Source: Hemerocallis citrina
Taxonomy: Eukaryota > Streptophyta > Magnoliopsida > Asparagales > Asphodelaceae
Direction of reading: 5' to 3'
Assembly (NCBI GenBank): GCA_017893485.1
Contig: CM030360.1
Coordinates: 18,771,971-18,835,970 of the forward strand
DNA length: 64,000 nt
In this document: positions 23,688 through 35,053 of the stretch, piece by piece
Position numbering within the stretch: position 1 is the stretch's first letter
How the letters are laid out: every line of letters starts with the position of its first letter
Program-made: the position numbers and the translations under genes
The notes under the pieces: model-generated
Told to the model about the DNA's origin: nothing
Database searches by the model: none
Seen by the model: the letters and a program-made list of their open reading frames with translations, nothing else

Positions 23688-26358
23688 ATGGATTTGGAGA
23701 TTTCTATTTGGTTATACTTTGGTGGTGAAATAATTTGTGATCCAAAGTTTGGTTGTTGTTATAGTGTGTTGGATCTGAAAATAGTTTGGGTACCTCGTAC
23801 CATTACATTTGAAGTAGTTGAGAAAATATATGAAGTTACTAATTGGGATAGGAATCAATGGAATGTGAAACTTTTAGCTCGATACGCAGTAGGAAGAGGA
23901 GATGGTCAGTATTTTATGACAGTCCCGTATCTACTAATAATGCTATGAAGTCAATGATTGCTAGTACATTTGATGCCAATTGTTCTTGGTCTGCATTAGA
24001 GTTATATATTCAGCATATTCAAATTTTGAATGCTCAGCCACATGATATTCCTAGTTCAAGCTTCGTAAGAGTGGTACCTACACAGCATATGGGTCTAACC
24101 CCGCTCAATCTTCACAACCAAATCCAGTGTCCTCACAAGTGAACACCTTCACAAATACAACAAACCCGGATTCCACATATGTTGAGCTGCCACGCCAACC
24201 TAGTCCGGTTTCTGACTATATTTCAAATGACAGTGTATTTGAACTCTTTCAAAATGCAGTCATTAACAACAGCTTATTAGACGATGATGAAGAAGAGGAA
24301 GAAACAGACAATGAATTTGATGATAGTGTTGAAAATGATGACGGAGACGAAGATGATGATGTAGCAAATGTAAATCCAACGAACAACAGTTTTAATGAAG
24401 TCAGAGCTACTTATAGCTACGCCAATGTTGACGCTCATGTTACCGAGGAGATGGCTTAAGGTGCTAGAGTACACCCAGTTCCACAAGAGTCATCTGGTTC
24501 ATCTAATGTAGACAAATTGTACGTTGGACAGGAGTTTGTAAGTAAGGAGTCGATTCAACAGGCTGCGAAGTTGTATTCTATCAAAAAACATCGTGAATTC
24601 GTAACCTTAAAATCTACACCGTCACTGTACACTGTTAAATACAAAATGGCACCTAGAAAATGTACCATTGAGGAGATCGTGCAAGGTCCCCCCGGAGTAA
24701 GTGATGGTGGCTGCCCTTGGAGGTTACAAGCAATGGTTCCAAAAGGCCGGACGAATTTTGTGGTGAAGAAGATAGTTGGGTCTCACACTTGTACGAATCC
24801 CACGTTGAATCAGGATAACCGTAAAACTGATTCCAACCTTGTTTGTCATCTGATTGTTGATGTGGTGAAGAAGGATACCGGTTTAACACCACGGATAATT
24901 ATTGAGATAGTGAAATTACAATATAATTATCAGATTTCGTATAAGAAAGCTTATATAGCAAAACAAAAGGCGATTGAGATGTTGTATGGTACCTTCGAAG
25001 AAGCATACACGAAGTTGCCTTTTCTACTCACAGCAATTCAAACAGCAAATACAGGAACTGTTGTTCATTGGGATAAATATGAGTCAAGTCCTACCGAGGA
25101 AACATTCAAGGGAGTATTTTGGACATTTGGTCCTTCGATTGAAGGTTTCAAGTCTTGCAGACCTGTTATCAGTGTTGACAGAACTCACTTGTACGATAAG
25201 TATAAGGGTTGTTTGCTAATTGCTGTTTCCCCATATGCGAATGATTGCTTATTTCTTTTTGCATTTGCATTGGTTGATGGAGAGAGTATAAATACGTGGA
25301 CATGGTTCATGAGTTGCATCCGATATTATGTCACCGATCGCACTGAGTTGTGTGTTATCTCGGATCGTCATGCTGGTATAATGTCTGCTATGGATTTACA
25401 AAATGGAGCTTGGAACGAACCTAATGCATATCACCGTTATTGTATGCGTCATTTTGCTACAAATTTCTTTAGTAAATTTGGTAGTAAGGCATTGCGGAAA
25501 AAGGCCAAAATTATAGCGTGTCAAAGCCAACCCAAAAAGTTCATGGCCAAACTTGCTGAACTTGAAACCGTCAATGTCGAGGCAGCTAATTGGTTGAAAG
25601 AGAAGTCAGTTGAGAAATGGGCACTTTATGCAGATGAAGGTCGAAGATACGGCATAATGACTACGAACCTGTCAGAAGTCTTCATTTCAGTCTTGAAAGG
25701 TGTCCGTAGTTTGCCAGTAACTGCGATAGTTGAGACGATCTTCTTACGTCTGAACTCTTATTTTACTACTCGTCGACAGGAAGCCAGTAAGCTTTTATCT
25801 GAAGGGATGCTTTTTGCTCGAAGAGTATATGAACTGATCGATAGTCACCGTGAGAGAGCAAACCAACATGAGGTTATAATGTTCCATCATCAACCTGGAA
25901 TTTTTTTCGTGAGAACGGGTATACGCATGGTAAGTAGAGAAAGGAATGGTGGGAACTTGCACACTGTGAATTTGGGAATAAAAATATGCACATGTATGAA
26001 ATTTCATCTATACCATATTCCATGTTCTCATGTACTGGCAGCTTGTGCATATCGTGCAATCGATTACAAGCATCTGGTTGATAAATTTTACCTTGTAACT
26101 TCATTAGCAGAAACATACGCTCCCGTGTTTCATCCTATTCTAGATCCAGCATATTGGCCTATTATTGATGGACCAAAACTCGTACCTGATGCTAGTTTAC
26201 GACGTAAAAGGAAGGGCAGGCCTAGATCTACCAGAATTCGCAATGACATGGATGTGAGAGATAGGTCAAGCCGTGGTACGGGGATGAAATGTTCAAAATG
26301 TGGTTTGCAAGGACACAATAAGCGACGATGCACTAGTAGTGGAACTCAAAACAATTAA
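23688..26358 (+). pseudogene. MULE A transposase (MURA-like), broken
   Basis: Full-length MuDR-type transposase remnant. The start MDLEISIWLYFGGEI (23688) follows a 5'-UTR intron (about 23590-23685, GT..AG). Relative to element B there are one-base deletions near 23929 and 24089, and a nonsense TAA at 24457-24459 where B has CAA. The remaining 24517-26358 frame (613 codons) shows, by residue: a WRKY-GCM1-type zinc finger (C49, C66, H90, C92); MULE catalytic core with D221 (VISVDRTHL), D283 (VISDRHAG), a C-x2-H at 309-312 and candidate E387; SWIM finger C491, C493, C503, H505; and a C-terminal CCHC knuckle (C592, C595, H600, C605). The role in life would be cut-and-paste transposition in the nucleus. 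Lesions mean this copy cannot encode it. Confidence 0.92.
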
Positions 26359-26536
26359 CCATTGTATGCTTGTAACTGTACTTTTTAATTTGGACTTTGT
26401 AATTGTACTAAATTATGAAGAAAGAGATTACAAAGTTTTATTTTGAAAAATTGTTTGTATAAATTCTTGACGTCAGAGTGTGATTGTTGCGTGATGAGTA
26501 TTGTAATCTAATATAAAGATTTCATTTTCCTAGCCA
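26359..26536 (+). other. 3' flank of MULE A transposase
   Basis: AT-rich untranslated sequence between the transposase stop and the central palindrome array, with a possible polyadenylation region near 26450-26530. No other coding signal is seen. Confidence 0.5.
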
Positions 26537-27007
26537 AGACTCGCTTTCCCAAAAAGCGAGTCTTTCACATACCTCCTCGCTTTCTCAGAAAGCGAGTCTT
26601 CAGTCTGTAGGTTTTTATCCACAGGCCCAAGACTCGCTTTCTCAGAAAGCGAGTTTGGTACAAAATAACTCGGTGTTTCGGAAAGCGAGTCTTGGGTCCA
26701 GTGTTATCCAGAGATCAAGCCTTCTCTGGTTTTTGCCTAATCCACACAGTCGCTTTCTGAGAAAGCGTATAAGTATTGACTAGGCTCGCTTTCTCAAAAA
26801 GCGAGTCTTGAGCTGCTAGTAAACAAGCATACTAACCGAAGACTCGCTTTTTGAAAAAGCGAGTCTGAGTGTAAACAGCTCGCTTTTCCAAAAAACGACT
26901 GTTGAGTGGTTTGTTTTCCAAAGGCTACCTCACCACTGGGAAATGCAAAACACAACACTTGCTTTTTGCTTTTTGAAAAAGCACGAGGTTTACACCAAGA
27001 CTCGCTT
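26537..27007. repeat. Central palindrome array of MULE A
   Basis: About eight palindromic units with half-site CTCGCTTTYT and its complement, separated by 20-45 bases of unrelated sequence and lying between two convergent genes. Units are slightly diverged (TTTTTGAAAAA, TTTCTCAGAAA, TTTCCCAAAAA), showing that the arms changed together so pairing is largely kept. One copy shows GGTGTTTCGGAAAG. Confidence 0.92.
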
Positions 27008-27396
27008 ATGCAGAAAACACCAATATTTGATCTCTTGGTGGGACATAAACCCTACACAATTCTCAAGCATCACCTTCAACTCATAATTCACATCAATACC
27101 CATGTCACACCATTCCACATTAACAAAATATTGCACAACATCTCACCAAAATTCACATTTCAACACCATTCCACATCTCACCAAAATCAACATCTCACCA
27201 AAATCAAATTCACACAACCACAAAATTTCACAAAACCATAAAATTAAAACACCACATTCACACACCCCGTACCAAATTATGTATTTCATATATTCCATAC
27301 TTCAAAACTTGAGTACAAGATTGAGATACACAATAAATCACATTAACAGATTAAAATTACAACCAATAAATCACATCAACAAAATATCAAGTCGCT
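27008..27396. repeat. CA/AT-rich low-complexity spacer of MULE A
   Basis: Low-complexity sequence built from CATCTCACCAAAATCAACA-like repeats. It lies between the central array and the 3' end of the PMD gene. No gene is supported. Confidence 0.6.
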
Positions 27397-29319
27397 TCAC
27401 GGGTCCGGGGTGAAGACTGTGGGAGGTCGTCGTTGCCTCTTACCTCGTGGTGATGGAGTTTTCTGTATGACACCGGACATTATTATCGGCTCCTCTTCCT
27501 CTTGTTGTTTTGCCCCCTCTACTTGCATCTCAGCCTCTTCAATTTCATCCTCTTGTTCTTCCTCATTTCTAGGCCGGCGTGGTAGTTTACGGATGACTTT
27601 CTTCACACGAGGAGCACGTGCGCTGGTCCGATGAGCGGGGGTGTTTAGGATAGCATCCAAGGTCACCCCCTCTCCCACACCATCAGCTTGTGCACGACAA
27701 GACGTCAGCATACCGCGTGCGAAGTCCTTAATCGCATGGCGACGTTGCTACTCAACACAGCAGCACATTTTTTGCCCATACTCCAAGTCTGGGCCAACTA
27801 CAAAACATAATAAGTTGAAATATTAATTACAGTAAATGTATACTTGTAAATCAAAATACTATAATAACTTTGATGAATTTAACAGTAATAAAAAACTTAC
27901 AATCGTACGAATAGCCGATGCCTTCGGTTGATACATAGGCAAGTGCATTGAATGTAGATCTACTGGTTCTGCTTGCCGGTCGACGTATCGGTACCACCAC
28001 GCCTGCTGGAGTCTGCCCTGTCGGAGAGATGTATCGCCTTGTCATCCTCCCATACCAGCCCATATAGTTCTCGTGCACGGTTCGATCAAATGGAGGAATA
28101 TTCTGAATGATTTCCTCGAACCTGTGTAGATTCCATCTCTCCACATATGTCGAGAAGCTGGCGGCCCAATTATATCCTGATTGACGGCCCATTCCAGTAA
28201 TTTTATGCATGTCCGCATTAAATGGATCGGCAATCGGAATCGCCTACTGTAGACCAAACTGTCGAAGCACTCTATTGATATAATAGAACTCAACTGTGCT
28301 AAATTTGATCAAAGGTGCTTTTGTCAGCCAAAGATCACGCCTATACAGGGAACCAAGACTACATAGGCACAAACTCCCGTAGAGGGATGCCAAGGTGGCA
28401 CTACCCCAACTGTACTGATTGACTCGTCCTAGATCTGCAATCAACGGGAGGTACATCAAGGGGACAGAGTATACGCTGGAATTAGGGAACAACACACCTC
28501 CAAAAAGAGTCAGAATGTAGGCCCTGCAATAGCAATGGACCTCCTCTTCAGTCGAATCATCTCTCAATCGGTCCTTGAATTTTTCCTTTAACCACTTCAA
28601 CCGAATCTGTTTCCTATTAACTGCTCCAGTCTCCACTTCGACACCGAGATATTGTTCCACTAAATATGTCGGGTCGAAGTCCATTGATCCTGTCACCGCC
28701 TGCCCATCTACCGGAAGGCCGGTGAGTACTGAAACGTCCTGCAACGAAACACTCATCTCCCCAACTGTAAGGTGGAAGCTGTGTGTCTCAGGGCACCATC
28801 TCTCAAGGAGTGCTGTAAGCAGTGGCCGATCGCACTTGATGGAGCTCATCAGTGTAATACCGTAGAGTCCGCAATCCCTTAAGATCTGGTGGATCCGTGG
28901 GTGCATAGGAAGTGGATGACTCCCACGGAATGTACACTCCTTCGAATCGCCTTCCCACACATCTCTAGAACGATGCTGCAACTGAAGAGTAAGAAGAGTG
29001 GGGTCGAGGGGAGCTGGACCTCCAAGGGGAATAGTAGATGAAGAAGGGGCCGGAGAAGAAGTACCAGCCACATTTGGGTTACTTGGGACCTGTAAAACAA
29101 CAACAACATTTACGTCAGCAGAAAAATATAACATTTAATTGTATGATAATGAAACAAATTTAATATAGAAAATTATAAGCTTACATTAGTACGTGAGGTA
29201 CCACTACGACGACAACCACGTCCACCGCGAGGAGGAGGGCCGAAAGATGTACGTGGTCCATCGCCACGATTAGGTCTACTACTAGACCCTACCTCCACAT
29301 TGCCCATCGTCCGTGCCAT
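27397..29319 (-). pseudogene. Plant mobile domain gene of MULE A, damaged
   Basis: A three-exon minus-strand gene. Exon 1 is 29185-29319 (45 codons, starts MARTMGNVEV, glycine/arginine-rich). Exon 2 is 27901-29089, beginning after a GT-AG intron with VPSNPNVAG. Exon 3 is about 27397-27797. The PMD core (PF10536-type, related to MAIN/MAIL proteins and often annotated as phosphatase-7 long form) is recognised by HPRIHQILRDCGLYGI, the LTGLPVDGQAVTGS loop and YSWGSATLASLYGSL. Compared with B, about 270 bp are missing in the middle near 28345. A TAG follows FGLQ (28243-28245), and the exon 2/3 frames no longer agree. The conserved acidic/basic tail ends GKRQRRPPTVFTPDP. The function of PMD in transposons is not settled. 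Confidence 0.88.
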
Positions 29320-30323
29320 TTTTTTAAAAATAGAGTATCCTACAACTAAAAGCAATCGTTATTAATATTACCAAAATATATAACCAAGAAATATAGAACA
29401 GATACGAACATACAATTATTAATAACTATATCCTAATATTACCCACAAATTCTACAATTATCCACTTTTTATAACTGATACACCTCCACCTCCACCTCCA
29501 CCGACAAATTCTAGAAATTCTACAAATTATCCTGAAATTTTACAAATTCTACAAATTCTATAACTGATACCCACAAATTCTACAAATTCTACAATTATTC
29601 CGAAATTTTATCCCTATTTTTCCACAATATCAACACTATGCATATTGTATGTTAAGATAATTTCACTGTCCATGATAAGAAAAACCAGTAACTTGACATG
29701 AATGTAGGCGTATATGACAGGAATACAAATGAGCAAGGACCTGAGTGTACCTCCTATATGGTATAATGTATCATATCTTATTCACTTACTAAATATGTAC
29801 TTGAACTCTATATAATCTATCTCGCATTAGAGGCCTAATACACTAAAAAGTACTTCCTATTTCCTAACCCCCAGTCAGGGTATTATTGCATCCTTGCTTC
29901 AATTATCACTGGCAGAATATTTAAGAAAATGCCGATGTAAAATTAAACAAGGTTTTTGTAGCGCAAAACCCACATCTTTGCCCAAAAAAGAGCATTCAAT
30001 CTACAAGGGCATGTCCTCACAACAACAAATTCTACCTAAATAATACTAAATATATATACAACATTAAAAAATATAGAGTTTGAGAAATATACCAAAATCT
30101 TTGCGCAAGAAGCGAACCACAGCAATCACCCCCAAATCGTTCAACCCCCCAATTTCATGAACGCCACGGAAATCACCACAAAAATCGAAACAACCAACAA
30201 AAACAAAGTGAACAATTGAATGGGGATGAGATAATGAAGAATTTCGGAGTGATTCGACAACTAATTTGATGGGTTAAGGGCTAAAATCGAAGCTTATCGA
30301 CTATGGGTTAAGGTTTCGCGAGC
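29320..30323 (-). other. Promoter/5' region of MULE A PMD gene
   Basis: AT-rich non-coding sequence between the PMD start codon and the right TIR. It includes short direct repeats of ACAAATTCTACAAATTC (29500-29600). No additional gene is supported. Confidence 0.5.
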
Positions 30324-30697
30324 GAAGATAGAGAAAGAAATGAGAGAAAGTGAGATCTGTTTGGGATGGGGGTTTAAGTCCCAAACGACACTCGCTTTTT
30401 GAAAAAGCGAGTGTGGGATAATTCCCCCTGCTTTTTCAAAAAGCGAGTGTTGCTGGGGCAAAAAAGGTTCAGACTCGTTTTTTGAAAAAGCGAGTGTGGG
30501 TTAAATCCCCATGCTTTTTCAAAAAGCGAGTCTTCAAATGTTAAAAATTTGGAACCTAAGACTCGCTTTTTGAAAAAGCGGAGGGATTTAACCCACACTC
30601 GCTTTTTCAAAAAGCGAGTGGGTCGTTTAGGGAATAAAAAAAAGCAGGGCAGTTTGGGAAAAACTTTCAGAAATAGGGTCATTTTGGGAAAAAATTC
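30324..30697 (+). repeat. Right long TIR of MULE A, with palindrome array
   Basis: Inverted partner of 22965-23386. The array at 30387-30620 has about five CTCGCTTTTT palindromes. The outer ~80 bases end GGGAAAAAATTC at 30697, directly followed by TSD gaattctga. Confidence 0.9.
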
Positions 30698-30706
30698 GAA
30701 TTCTGA

Positions 30707-30827
30707 TTACCTGGAATGTGTCTTTCAGCAGATTATCTGCACTCAAAATTCTGTTATGAATAACAGAGCTTACCAGAATTCTAACCTTACGTGCAGCAAT
30801 ATTCTAGTCCGTGCGTCTCAATGGAAA
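30707..30827 (-). other. Host DNA between the two MULEs, exon-like
   Basis: A short host stretch between the insertions. On the minus strand an AG (near 30801) is followed by an open stretch with pieces AARKVRILVSSVIHNRI and SADNLLKDTFQ, ending in CAG|GTAA (near 30712), a good donor. This looks like a ~90-base internal exon with both splice signals. Flanking MULE insertions sit in or beside its introns. The family is not recognised. Confidence 0.35.
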
Positions 30828-30836
30828 AAATGACAC

Positions 30837-31097
30837 GAATTTTTTCCCAAAATGACCCTTTTTTTGAAAGTTTTTTCCAAACCGCCCTACTTTTTTTATT
30901 TCCCAAAGCATCCCACTCGGTCTTTGAAAGACCAAGTCTAGTTAAAAGTTGCGCGGTCTTTCAAAGACCGAGTCTTGCACTTCGAAAAATCGAAGAGCAA
31001 GACTCGGTCTTTGAAAGACCGCGCAACTTTTAACTAGACTCGGTCTTTCATACTTTGGGGGTTTTAATTGTGCAGATCTCCTTTCTTTTTCTTCTCT
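30837..31097 (+). repeat. Left TIR of MULE B with foldback array
   Basis: The outer ~75 bases are near-identical to MULE A. 30914-31050 is a foldback made of CTCGGTCTTT palindromes arranged symmetrically around a short CTTCGAAAAATCGAAG centre, flanked by AGTTAAAAGTTGCGC and its inverted copy. The inner edge reads CAGATCTCCTTTC. Confidence 0.9.
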
Positions 31098-31446
31098 CTC
31101 TCTCTACTTTAACCTATTCTATTTCTCTAACTCATCTTCCTAAATCTAGGGCGACCTCCTACCCACAAAATCTCATCCCAATCTAAATATATTTACCAAT
31201 TCTTTCCTAATCCTCTTACCTTCCATTATAAAAACCCTAAACCCATCTTTTGAAAGATCCATATTTTGGATTTTTGCTAAATTTGAAGAGGATAGCAACT
31301 TCAACTCTTTTACCCAAATATCTACTGCTCTATCCTTGAAGCTTGTGAAGGTATGATGAATATTAGCCTTTAATTTTCTACCTTTTTTTATAGATTTTGT
31401 TTGTGGTTAGATAATAACTCGCATATTCGTATAAATATACGTAGGT

Positions 31447-33997
31447 ATGGATCTTGAGATTCCTATTTGGTTATACTTTGGTGGTGAAATAATTTGTGAT
31501 CCAAAGATTGGTAGTTGCTATAGTGTGTTGGATCCGAAAATAGTTTGGGTACCTCGTACCATTATATTTGCAGAAGTAGTTGAGAAAATTTATGAAGTTA
31601 CTAATTGGGATAGGAATCAATGGAAGGTGAAAATTTTAGCTCGATACGCAACAGGTAGAGGAGATGGTCAGTATTTTATGACAGTACCCGTATCTACTGA
31701 TAATGCGCTGAAGTCAATGATTGCTAGGACATTGATCTCATTTGTGCTTGGTCTGCATTAGAGTTATATATTCAGCAAATTCAAATTTTGAATGCTCAGC
31801 CGCATGATATTCCCAGTTCAAGCTTCATAAGGGTAGTACCTACACAGCAGATGAGGTCTAACCCCGCTCAATCTTCACAACCAAATCCACTGTCCTCACA
31901 AGAAAACACCTTCACAAATACTAGAAACCCAGATTCTACAGATGTTGAGTTACCACGCCAACCTAGTCCGGTTTCTGACTATGTTCCAAATGACAGTGTA
32001 TTTAAACTCTTTCAAAATGCAGTGGTTAACAACAGCTTATTAGACGATAATGAAGAAGAGGAAGAAACAGACGATGATGAAAGTATAGAAAATAATGATG
32101 GAGAAGAAGATGATGATGTAGCAAATGTAAATCCTACGAACAACAGTTCTAACGAAGTGAGAGCTACTGATAGCTATGCTAATGTTAACGCTCATGTTAC
32201 GGAGGAGATGGCTCAAGGTGCTAGAGTACCCCCATTTCCACAAGAGTTTTCTGGTTCATCCAATGTAGACGAATTTTACGTTGGACAGGAGTTTGTAAGT
32301 AAAGAGCCCATTCAGCAAGCTGTGAAGGTGTATTCTATCAAGAAACATCGTGAATTTGTCACATTGAAAACAACACTGTCACTGTACACTGTTACATGCA
32401 AAATGGCACCTTGAAAACGTACAATTGAGGAGATCATGCAAGGTCCCTCAGGAGTAAGTGATGGTGGATGCCCTTGGAGATTACGAGCTATTGTTCCAAA
32501 AGGGAGGAGAAATTTTGTAGTGAAGAAGATAGTTGGGCCTCATACTTGTATGAATCCCACGTTCAATCAAGACCACTGTAAAATTGATGCTAACCTTGTT
32601 TGTAATTTGATTGTGGGTGTGGTGAAGAAGGATATTGCTTTATCACCGTGGGTAATTATTGAGATTGTGAAAATAGAATATAATTATCAGATTTCATATA
32701 AGAAAGCTTGGAAAGCAAAACAAAAGGCAATTGAGAGGTTGTTCGGTACCTTCGAAGAAGTATACACGAAGTTGCCTTTTCTACTAACAGCAATTCAAGC
32801 AGCAAATCGAGGAACCGTTGTCCACTGGATAAATATGAGTCTAGTCCTAGCGAGGAAACATTCAAGGGAGTAATTTGGGTATTTGGTCCTTCGATTGAAG
32901 GTTTCAAGTCTTGCAGACCGGTTATTAGTGTAGATGGAACTCACTTGTACGGTAAGTACAAGGGTTGTTTGCTTATTGCTTTTTCTCTGGATGTGAATGG
33001 TTGCTTATTTCCATTTGCATTTGCATTGGTTGATGGAGAGAGTATAAATACGTGGACATGGTTCATGAGTTGCATCTGGTATTATGTCACCGATCGCACT
33101 GAGTTGTGTGTTATCTCGGATCGTCATGCTGGTATATTGTCTGCTATGGATTTGCAAAACGGAGCTTGGAACGAACCGAATGCATTTCATCGATATTGTA
33201 TGCGTCATTTTGCCACAAACTTTTTTAGTAAATTTGGTAGCAAGGCATTGCGGAAAAAGGTCAAAATTATAGCCTGTCAAAACCAACTCAAAAAGTTCAT
33301 GGCCAAACTCGCTGAACTTAAAACTATCAATATCGAAGCGGCTAATTGGTTGAAAGAGAAGCCGGTTGAGAAATGGGCACTTTATGCAGATGAAGGTCGA
33401 AGATATGGAATAATGACTACGAACCTGTCAGAATGCTTCAATTCAGTCTTGAAAGGAGTCCGTAGTTTACCAGTAACTGCGATTGTTGAGACGATCTTTT
33501 TACGTCTCAACTCTTACTTTACTACTCGTCGACAGGAAGCTAGTAAGCTTTTATGTGAAGGAAAGGTTTTTGCTAAAAGTGTACATGATTTGATTGATAG
33601 TCGCTGCGAAAGAGCAAACCAACATGAGGTTACAATGTTTCATCATCAGCCTGGAGTTTTTTCCGTGAGAACTGGTATACGCATGGTAAATGGAGAACGG
33701 AAGGGTGGGAACTTGCACACCGTAAACTTTGGTACGAAAACATGCACATGTATGAAGTTTCATCTATATCATATTCCCTGTTCTCATGTAATAGTAGCCT
33801 GTGCATATCGTACAATCGATCACAAGCCTTATGTTAATAATTTTTACCTTGTCACGTCATTAGCACAAACTTGGGCTCCTGTGTTTAGTCCTATTCTAGA
33901 TCAAGCGTATTGGCCTACTGTCGATGGTCCACGACTCATACCAGATGCTAGTTTGCGACATTCACAGAAAGGCAGGTCTTTCAAAGACCGAGTCTAG
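31447..33997 (+). pseudogene. MULE B transposase (MURA-like), broken, C-terminus replaced
   Basis: Orthologous to the MULE A transposase, starting MDLEIPIWLYFGGEI at 31447 after a 5'-UTR intron (about 31348-31445). Relative to A it has a one-base deletion near 31731, a nonsense TGA at 32412-32414 (AGA in A), and a one-base deletion near 32829. Domains still visible are the acidic linker, zinc finger around 32440-32560, catalytic region with VISVDGTHLYGKYKG (better preserved than in A), VISDRHAG, LSECFNSVLKG, and the SWIM finger CTCMKFHLYHIPCSH. The frame then reads straight into the central palindrome array, ending SFKDRV at 33997. The CCHC knuckle present in A is therefore absent. It is not translatable as one protein. 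Confidence 0.92.
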
Positions 33998-34303
33998 TTA
34001 TATTTAGAACGGTCTTTCAAAAACCGACTGTGATGTTCACTCATTTCCAGAGAGTAGCCTCGCTTCTGGAATAGATTGAAATCAAGACTCGGTCTTTCAA
34101 AGACCGTTCTAATTATAACTAGAGTCGGTCTTTGGAAGACCGAGTCTTGCGCCTACAAGATATATTTTGCAATCAGCATCAAGACTCGGTCTTTAAAAGA
34201 CCGAGTCTTGTTAAAATGACAGCGGTCTTTGAAAGACCGAGTCTTGAAGCTGATTGAAATTTTGCTTCCAGGCACAAGACTCGGTCTTTCAAAGACCGAG
34301 TCT
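33974..34303. repeat. Central palindrome array of MULE B
   Basis: About seven copies of the palindrome with half-site CTCGGTCTTT, spaced 15-40 bases, lying between the convergent transposase and PMD genes. The first unit overlaps the transposase stop codon. Confidence 0.92.
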
Positions 34304-35053
34304 AGGCTTCAATTTCACCAGCAACACTTTCTATTAAAGCATTTCCCCTTTACAAAACTCATACTTTCACATTGAATCACGTCCACAACCACAACCACAA
34401 CAACATCAACTCCAACATCTCCACAACCACAACCATCTCCAACATCAACTGCCACAACCACATCAACTTCAACAGCATCAGCAAAACTCATACTTCCACA
34501 ACCACAACCATCTCCAACAACAACATCAACTTCCACAACCACAACCACATCATCTCCAACATCTCCACAACCACACTTCCACAACCACAACAACAACAAC
34601 CATATCTCCACAACCACACTTCAACAAAAATCTCAATAACATCTCCATATGCCCAACATTAATATCAACAAACCCAACATAACATCATCTCCACAACCAC
34701 AACCACAACAACAACAAGAACATCATAACATTAATATCAACAAACTCATTAATATCAATAAACCCAAAACAACATTACAACATTAAGAACATTAAGAACA
34801 TTACAAAAATATTAATTTAAAACTACAAACTCAAAATACTAATTTAAGAACATTACAACATTAAGAACATTACAACAAACTCAAAATACTAATTTAAAAT
34901 ATTAGAACATTAAGAACATTATAAAAACTACAAAATCTAACTAACTAAAAATATTACAACACCTACTAAATTCAAAATATTACAAAATTATACTAACTCA
35001 TAATTTTACAACATCAAACAAACATCAAACTAACATAAAAATAACATCAAAAA
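34304..35053. repeat. CCACAA/ACATC low-complexity spacer of MULE B
   Basis: Imperfect repeats of CCACAACCACAAC and CATCTCCAACATCAAC up to about 34720, then AT-rich repeats of AACATTAAGAACATTAC. It is part of the 3' region of the PMD gene. No gene is supported; apparent open frames on both strands are artefacts of repeat composition. Confidence 0.7.

Larger units (their letters stand above)
22965..30697 (+). mobile_element. Composite Mutator-like element A (transposase + PMD gene)
   Basis: A 7733-bp MULE with exact 9-bp target duplication gaattctga (22956-22964 and 30698-30706). The termini begin GAATTTTTTCCCAAAATGAC on both ends. The inverted repeats extend roughly 370-420 bp and include palindromic subterminal arrays. 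It carries a plus-strand transposase gene (23688-26358) and a convergent minus-strand plant-mobile-domain gene (27397-29319), separated by a central array of the same palindromes. Both genes are damaged. Element B next door has the same plan with a different palindrome. PMD genes inside MULEs are a known plant association; the matched triple arrays are what is unusual. Confidence 0.93.

Noticed and set aside
26537..27007. CRISPR-like array (regular palindromic repeats with short spacers)
   Set aside because: Repeats are inside plant MULEs, vary in sequence and spacing, recur at the TIRs, and no cas genes exist; the genome is eukaryotic.
34315..34720. Open frames rich in Val/Asp/Gly or His/Asn on both strands
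   Set aside because: They are translations of CCACAA/CATC low-complexity repeats and have no domain or start context.
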